A stretch of 64,000 bases of DNA from NCBI RefSeq assembly GCF_005239225.2, contig NC_133295.1, forward strand, positions 4,960,001 through 5,024,000, read 5' to 3'. Positions 50,601 to 64,000 of the stretch are shown piece after piece. The first letter of the stretch is position 1, and the number at the start of each line of letters is the position of its first letter. The position numbers and the translations under genes were made by a program. The notes beneath the pieces were generated by a model. It had not been told where the DNA came from. It saw nothing but the letters and a program-made list of their open reading frames with translations, and made no database searches. Origin of the DNA: Populus alba. Taxonomy: Eukaryota > Streptophyta > Magnoliopsida > Malpighiales > Salicaceae.

Positions 50601-51934
50601 TACACTCACAGAAGAAGCAGTCCTTGAGAAACATCGTGGTGCAATCAGTGTCATCCGTTATTCTCCAGATGATTCAATGTTTGCATCTGGTGACTTCAAT
50701 AGGGAAGCTGTAGTTTGGGATCGTGGCTCCAGAGAGGTACTTTGATTACTTATTAAGTTCCAATAAGCCAATCTTATACTTGTCTCATTACAGCTGCATA
50801 TACATAGCATTTAGATATTGTTGGTTGAAGTGGCAGATTTGCAAACTTGTGCCAGGTCTGTGTGCTTTTATGTGGGTAAGGCACTAGGTACATATCTATG
50901 TAATAGTAAGAATTAAAGTTTTTTCAGTATTTTTGCATTCTAATTCTCACGGAGCAGAGCAAATTTAGCTGCCGCATCTCTGTCTCTGAAAATCTTATTG
51001 AATTACATGATATAGAGAAGGCACTGAATCAAATGAAGCACTTGTGGTAATATGCAACGTGTACAAATTTGGTTTGGATGGATTTGTCCAGTTCATCATG
51101 TTATGAAATATGAAAAACATATTTCCTGTCATTATGGTTCCTTGTTCTGTGAAATTTTACTTTCTTACAGCATAGTATTGTTCTCAACATTGGTTTTCAA
51201 AAACAGAGACTTCCATAGTTACTGGTCTTGGATCTGACAATGTTTTGTTTCATGTCCAACTATTACTCTTGAGACAAGTTATGTTGGCTGTAAGTGAAAC
51301 ACATAAATACCGATATTCTTACAGTTAAATGCCAGTCTTTGCATTCCCTAAATCTTTCTGTGTTATATGTTGTTCCTTTAGTTTTCAAGGGGAATGGATG
51401 GGGTTGGTGGAAGGATTGTGCTCTGTATAAGCAGGCACAGCTTGACTGGTACATTGCAGTTCGGTGCTGCTCCTTCATTGGGATTCCCTAGTTTGTGTTA
51501 TATGCCACAGGCCCCTGAGGCCTTGTTGTCAGTTTGTTCTCTTTTTTAATCGTGTGTTTTTTTCCCCTTAAATATGGCTATTTCATGTCCAATGGAAACA
51601 TTGGGTTTCCTTATTTTGTTTTCTTTAGCTTGCTGGATTGTGGGGCCTTATTTTTCACTCTCCACATTTTGTGCAGGTGAAGCTTAAAAACATGTTGTAC
51701 CACACTGCCCGCATAAACTGTCTTGCTTGGTCTCCTGATAGCAGCATGGTTGCTACTGGATCGCTTGATACCTGTGTAATCATATATGAAATCGACAAGC
51801 CAGCATCTAGTCGGATGACCATAAAAGGAGCTCACTTGGGTGGAGTTTATGGATTAGCTTTTGCTGATGATCATAGTGTAGTAAGTTCTGGTGAGGATGC
51901 TTGTGTTCGTGTTTGGAGGGTAAATCCACAGTGA
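47626..51934 (+). CDS. AIP1: Actin-interacting protein 1 (WD40 repeat)
   Basis: Cytosolic cofactor that binds ADF/cofilin-decorated actin filaments and promotes their disassembly, needed for actin turnover in tip growth and expansion. Exons: 47626-48017, 48142-48303, 48387-48573, 49120-49542, 50329-50736, 51677-51934; introns are GT..AG and the join gives 609 residues, the usual AIP1 length. WD40 blades are visible throughout: [26 protein letters not shown] near the start, [66 protein letters not shown], and a last blade [23 protein letters not shown]. These fit two stacked seven-bladed propellers. The start ATG is followed directly by the conserved [17 protein letters not shown]-terminus. 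Plants often carry two AIP1 genes; I cannot say which this is. Confidence 0.96.
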
Positions 51935-53199
51935 TATAAATTAATGGAGGTCATCATGAAGATATTCAGCTCAAATTATTTGAAACTTGGTGAACATGCT
52001 GGATTGATTTGGATTTTATTGTCAACTTCAGCACGGAATGAGGTCAGAAAGCAAAGACTGATGCCTAGGAATATGGTATTTTTATGAATGTTAAACTAGC
52101 CTGTTCTAGTTCTCTGGTTATGTCGGGCATGACTATCACGAACATAAGTTTGATTAAGAGTGTTTTGTTCAGATTTTGCTGTTTGAAGATAGTACTTTTT
52201 TTCAGACTACTGGTGATTGAAGTAGGGGAACCGGTGTAGGTTTTGTGCTGCTTGGCAACCCTTGAATGTTGCAGCTGCATCTTTGTTTGATGGAATATAA
52301 TGTAGCATGTGCTATGGAAAGGTTCTTTGCCGGTCCTAGATATGTCAGACATCCAGAATCTCATATTTGAAGCGTGGGGTTTTGCAAGAAAACGACCTTA
52401 AACCGCAGGTGGATGAATATGGTTGCGATACTGAAAGACATAGATTGTTACCACAACACCCCACTTCCCGTCTCTTTTCCTCTGTTTTGGGTTTGTTAGA
52501 TTGGTTGTAAGCACTGGTAAGTTGCCTTCCTTTTTTTAGGTGATGGTGCCACAAAGTGAATGTTATGTTAGTTTCTGTTTCGGATTATTCCGGCAGGGTG
52601 ATACCACTCGTCTGTATTTTCTTCTGTTCGTGTGGCTGAAGTGATTGCATTCTGTGTTACATCTGCTGTTTATGTTCATCTTCACTGAAATGCCAGAGAT
52701 GCTCATACAAACAATAATAGACATCTTTTCGGGTCCAATAGACAAATTATGCATCGAGAAAGTATTTTGATCAGAATACGTCACGCCTCCCAGAACAAGG
52801 GCTCTGTATAGCTAAAGCCTGATCTCAGGACCTAGAACAGGTTCGGCCACTAAAACATCAGACTAGTCTGCCTCTAAAGCTTCACATAACAGGTTTTATT
52901 TAGAGACAGATCGCCATGCATGCTTAATTTCTCGTCAACCACGAGGCATCCTGAAGCATCAACTGGATAAGAGAATTGAGCAAATGCAGATGAGACATGG
53001 TTTCCCTCGACTTTTTGAAGTTCATCCATGTGAAATCTTAATTTATGAGTTCTTGAATTTTAGATCAATCACCCGTTATTTCTGCAATTGTCAGTATAGA
53101 CGGTTTTACTGATCTGAATGAGTGGATAAGCCTTGATTGTATGACATAGCAGCTCTTGATCCTTCACTTCATGGCAAGTGCTTTTCTCGAAGTTCAAGA

Positions 53200-53200
<1 letters not shown>
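51935..53200 (+). other. AIP1 3' flank
   Basis: Probably includes the AIP1 3' untranslated region. Base composition is more balanced than in the surrounding intergenic DNA until about 53200, where A/T runs resume. Short frames on the minus strand here show no domain. Confidence 0.35.
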
Positions 53201-61789
<8,589 letters not shown>

Positions 61790-62389
61790 ACATAGCAGCC
61801 AGGCTTTCCTTTCGATTTAGTTGTCTGGAAATTAATATTTTTACAGTAAAGCTATCAAGAACATTGTGTTTGGGCTCTTTCACTGCTTGAGTTTGTTCAG
61901 TGGCGCTAATAATAATTTACAGATCTGCAACCCTAATGAAACAGCTTAACCGATCAAGAACATAAAAATTGCAGAGAAATTAAGTACACAAGCATGGTCT
62001 TATAGTTGTCCTTGTTTGTGAAATTTAGTTGACTATTTTTCTGAATGAACTGCGTTAACTTTGAATGATAATGCAAAATTTAATCTCGTATCTCCATAAG
62101 CAACCAGGATATCGATCTCAGTCTCAGCTCTCATTAGCCAGGCTCAGAAACTGCAAATCGCCATGCGGACATGCAGTCCTCGTCTTTGGTGAACAACAAT
62201 AGGGCAACTTCAACTGACCTTGCTACCTAACAGCTTGATCTCAAATCCACATCTTAATATCAATTTTTCAGTGTCCTAATTTCAGAATTTCGATGAAAGG
62301 TTCCTAATAGTTACGCAAAAATAGGCTATGAATTATAACCACGGAGATCGAAAGGACACACGAGAAAAGTAATTCAAAATAGTTTTCTT

Positions 62390-63244
62390 CGTGTTCTTTA
62401 AACTCCTGTGCTTGCTTCTCTTCTCCTTTTCATTCCTATCTTTTTCGTTAGGACTGTTTGTATGCTTAGAATTCACACTTTCTTGGGACTCCTTACTGAC
62501 ATACAAGTTGTCTGAGTTTTTAACCTTGGTTACCGCTGAAGCTTGTTCACCCTGGCCTAAGCGAACTTTGTTTTCTTTCGTTTCTTGGAAGGACTTTTAT
62601 CATGAACCTTTGACTGAACGTCATCAGGTGTAAACCATGGTGTATTCATCTTTTCCTAGTCAATCACAACTGGGATTTGTTCAGTGCTGCTATCTTTCTG
62701 ATCCAAGTAGATTTCTTCGTCTTGTCGAATCCTGAATGGGTTCTAAGGTATCTTCAGTGGAACATCACTGGGAACCATTTCTGTTTCTGTGCTTTAAACA
62801 TTAGGTGACAGAGTTGGTTTCTGAAGGGCTAGAACTTCGCTGATATACATCCTTTCAGTTGAAAGTGGCTCCAGCTTCATTAACACACCTAGTACAGTAA
62901 ACGCATGCACGGTAAAGTTATGCAACTTCTAAATATCTGTATCCGTAAAGATCAAGCGGGGTTAAAAAAACTTGCCTGAACTATCTTCTCCAGTTTTGTA
63001 GGAACGAAAAGCCATTGAGAAGTCATTTTGTCTGGATATAATACCGGGGTTGAGAAGGATTTTGAACGACAATAGGGTCTGGAAGATGTCCAGGACTTGG
63101 AAAACAAGCGAAGGCCTCCATGGTTCTTGAATCCAAGCTCCTTTGAGCAAATACAGTTTCTACTGAAGGAGGAATTTCTCTGGAGTCATTTTGAATCAGT
63201 CGAAGGAAAAAAAGCTGCACACAAGGCACAAGCAAACTACACAT
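62390..63244 (-). pseudogene. Coding-like fragments, unidentified
   Basis: Two minus-strand segments look coding-like. The first (about 63023-63200) reads SREIPPSVETVFAQRSLDS and, further on, CFPSPGHLPDPIVVQNPSQP without a stop. The second (62390-62890) reads KLEPLSTERMYISEVLALQ and later MNTPWFTPDDVQSKVHD and a Lys/Ser-rich end (SPSKKRKKTKFA), but with several in-frame stops and at least one frame change to KHTNSPNEKDRNEKEKRS. I do not recognise the protein. It may be the decayed 3' part of a gene continuing to the right, or an expressed gene whose exons I have not resolved. Confidence 0.35.
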
Positions 63245-63249
63245 GCAGG

Positions 63250-64000
63250 CTTATACTGTTAGATTAGCATTGCTAATGTTAAACACCACAAACATGAAGT
63301 TATGCAACCAGCATACAGAACTCTTCAAGTGTTCATGCCAGATTTAAAAAAAAAAAAAAAAATACTATGAATTTACTACAGTATCTGTGCCATGGCCCAA
63401 AATTCTTGGGTGTCAAAGAAATAAATCATTTGGAAAAGCTGTATTTTACAATTTACACATGTTCTGGCATTCTGGAAAACTGCAAGAGCTTATCTGAAAG
63501 ATTCTGAATAATCTCCAGGTATTTGTCTGCCCTTCTCTAACTTCAAAACTGATAACACCTGTAAGCATGACATAAAAAATGGACATTTTTCTTTTTTTTG
63601 GATACAAGTGATTGTATTAGAGGGAAGAAGCTATATGGAGTAGGAGGAGGATACCCCAAGAGATACAAATACTTGTTATCGTGGTTTATCTAACAAAAAA
63701 TAATAAGGAAAAGAAGCAAAAGCTAACAAGTAACTGAAAAAGAATAAAAGCAGATTATAAAAACAAACAGTGAATGAGTTTGTTGACTAGTTTCTAAAAT
63801 TTCCTTAACCCGTCAATCAATTAATTACATATGAAATTATTCTAAATAGAATTTCAAAACCAGCAAAAGCAATGATATCTCATGACTATCAGAGATGTCA
63901 AATCGACCTAAAAATAGTTATGATGTAAAACCTTGGTTCGAGCTCTACCAAATAAGACCAAATAAAATAAAAAATATTCTTGCAAACATCTTGATAAGAT
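63250..64000. other. Window end, unresolved
   Basis: A poly-A run at 63345-63362 and AT-rich sequence. No frame or domain is supported. Confidence 0.4.

Noticed and set aside
62391..62633. 80-codon plus-strand frame with a hydrophobic start
   Set aside because: The opposite strand gives more protein-like sequence in the same interval; the hydrophobic run is the complement of a Lys-rich stretch.

Overview
This is a plant nuclear genomic window, AT-rich, with intron-containing genes separated by long stretches of decayed transposable elements. The gene set (DYW-class PPR protein, laccase, SPARK-type GPI-anchored protein, actin-interacting protein 1, GH1 beta-glucosidase) and the repeat types (tRNA-derived SINEs, Tourist-like MITEs, a CACTA element with ACCGACGG subterminal repeats) fit a woody eudicot. 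Populus or another Salicaceae member is my best guess, from recall of its typical repeats and not from a search.

Layout. 0.6-2.3 kb: decayed Ty1/copia polymerase (minus). 2.6-6.4 kb: repeat-derived DNA with a purine-rich tract. 6.4-8.5 kb: tandem remnants of Ty3/gypsy pol ends and LTRs (minus). 8.9-11.6 kb: PPR-DYW gene (minus), two exons. 11.8-14.4 kb: GC-rich repeat, Tourist-like MITE, SINEs. 15.1-17.2 kb: laccase (plus), five exons. 17.2-22.6 kb: AT-rich intergenic DNA. 22.7-25.1 kb: decayed Mutator-like element (minus) whose transposase is followed on the same strand by a plant mobile domain. 26.1-27.9 kb: GPI-anchored protein gene (plus), two exons. 28.6-32.4 kb: a direct repeat of about 1.5 kb. 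33.8-35.5 kb: low-repeat region with splice-like signals on the minus strand. 36-44.7 kb: nested MITE, diverged duplications, minisatellites. 44.9-46.5 kb: compact CACTA element with a matching 3-bp target-site duplication. 47.6-51.9 kb: AIP1 (plus), six exons. 55.9-61.8 kb: BGLU44-like glycosidase (plus), eleven exons, with a truncated copia element antisense in intron 7. 62-64 kb: fragmentary coding-like sequence (minus), unidentified.

The five genes do not form a pathway or cluster. The laccase and the glycosidase are both predicted secreted, cell-wall type enzymes, but they lie 40 kb apart with unrelated genes between them. All exon joins were derived by hand from GT/AG sites, reading-frame continuity and family knowledge; each gives an uninterrupted protein of normal family length (771, 578, 334, 609 and 514 residues). 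I found no rRNA genes, no convincing tRNA gene and no CRISPR array.
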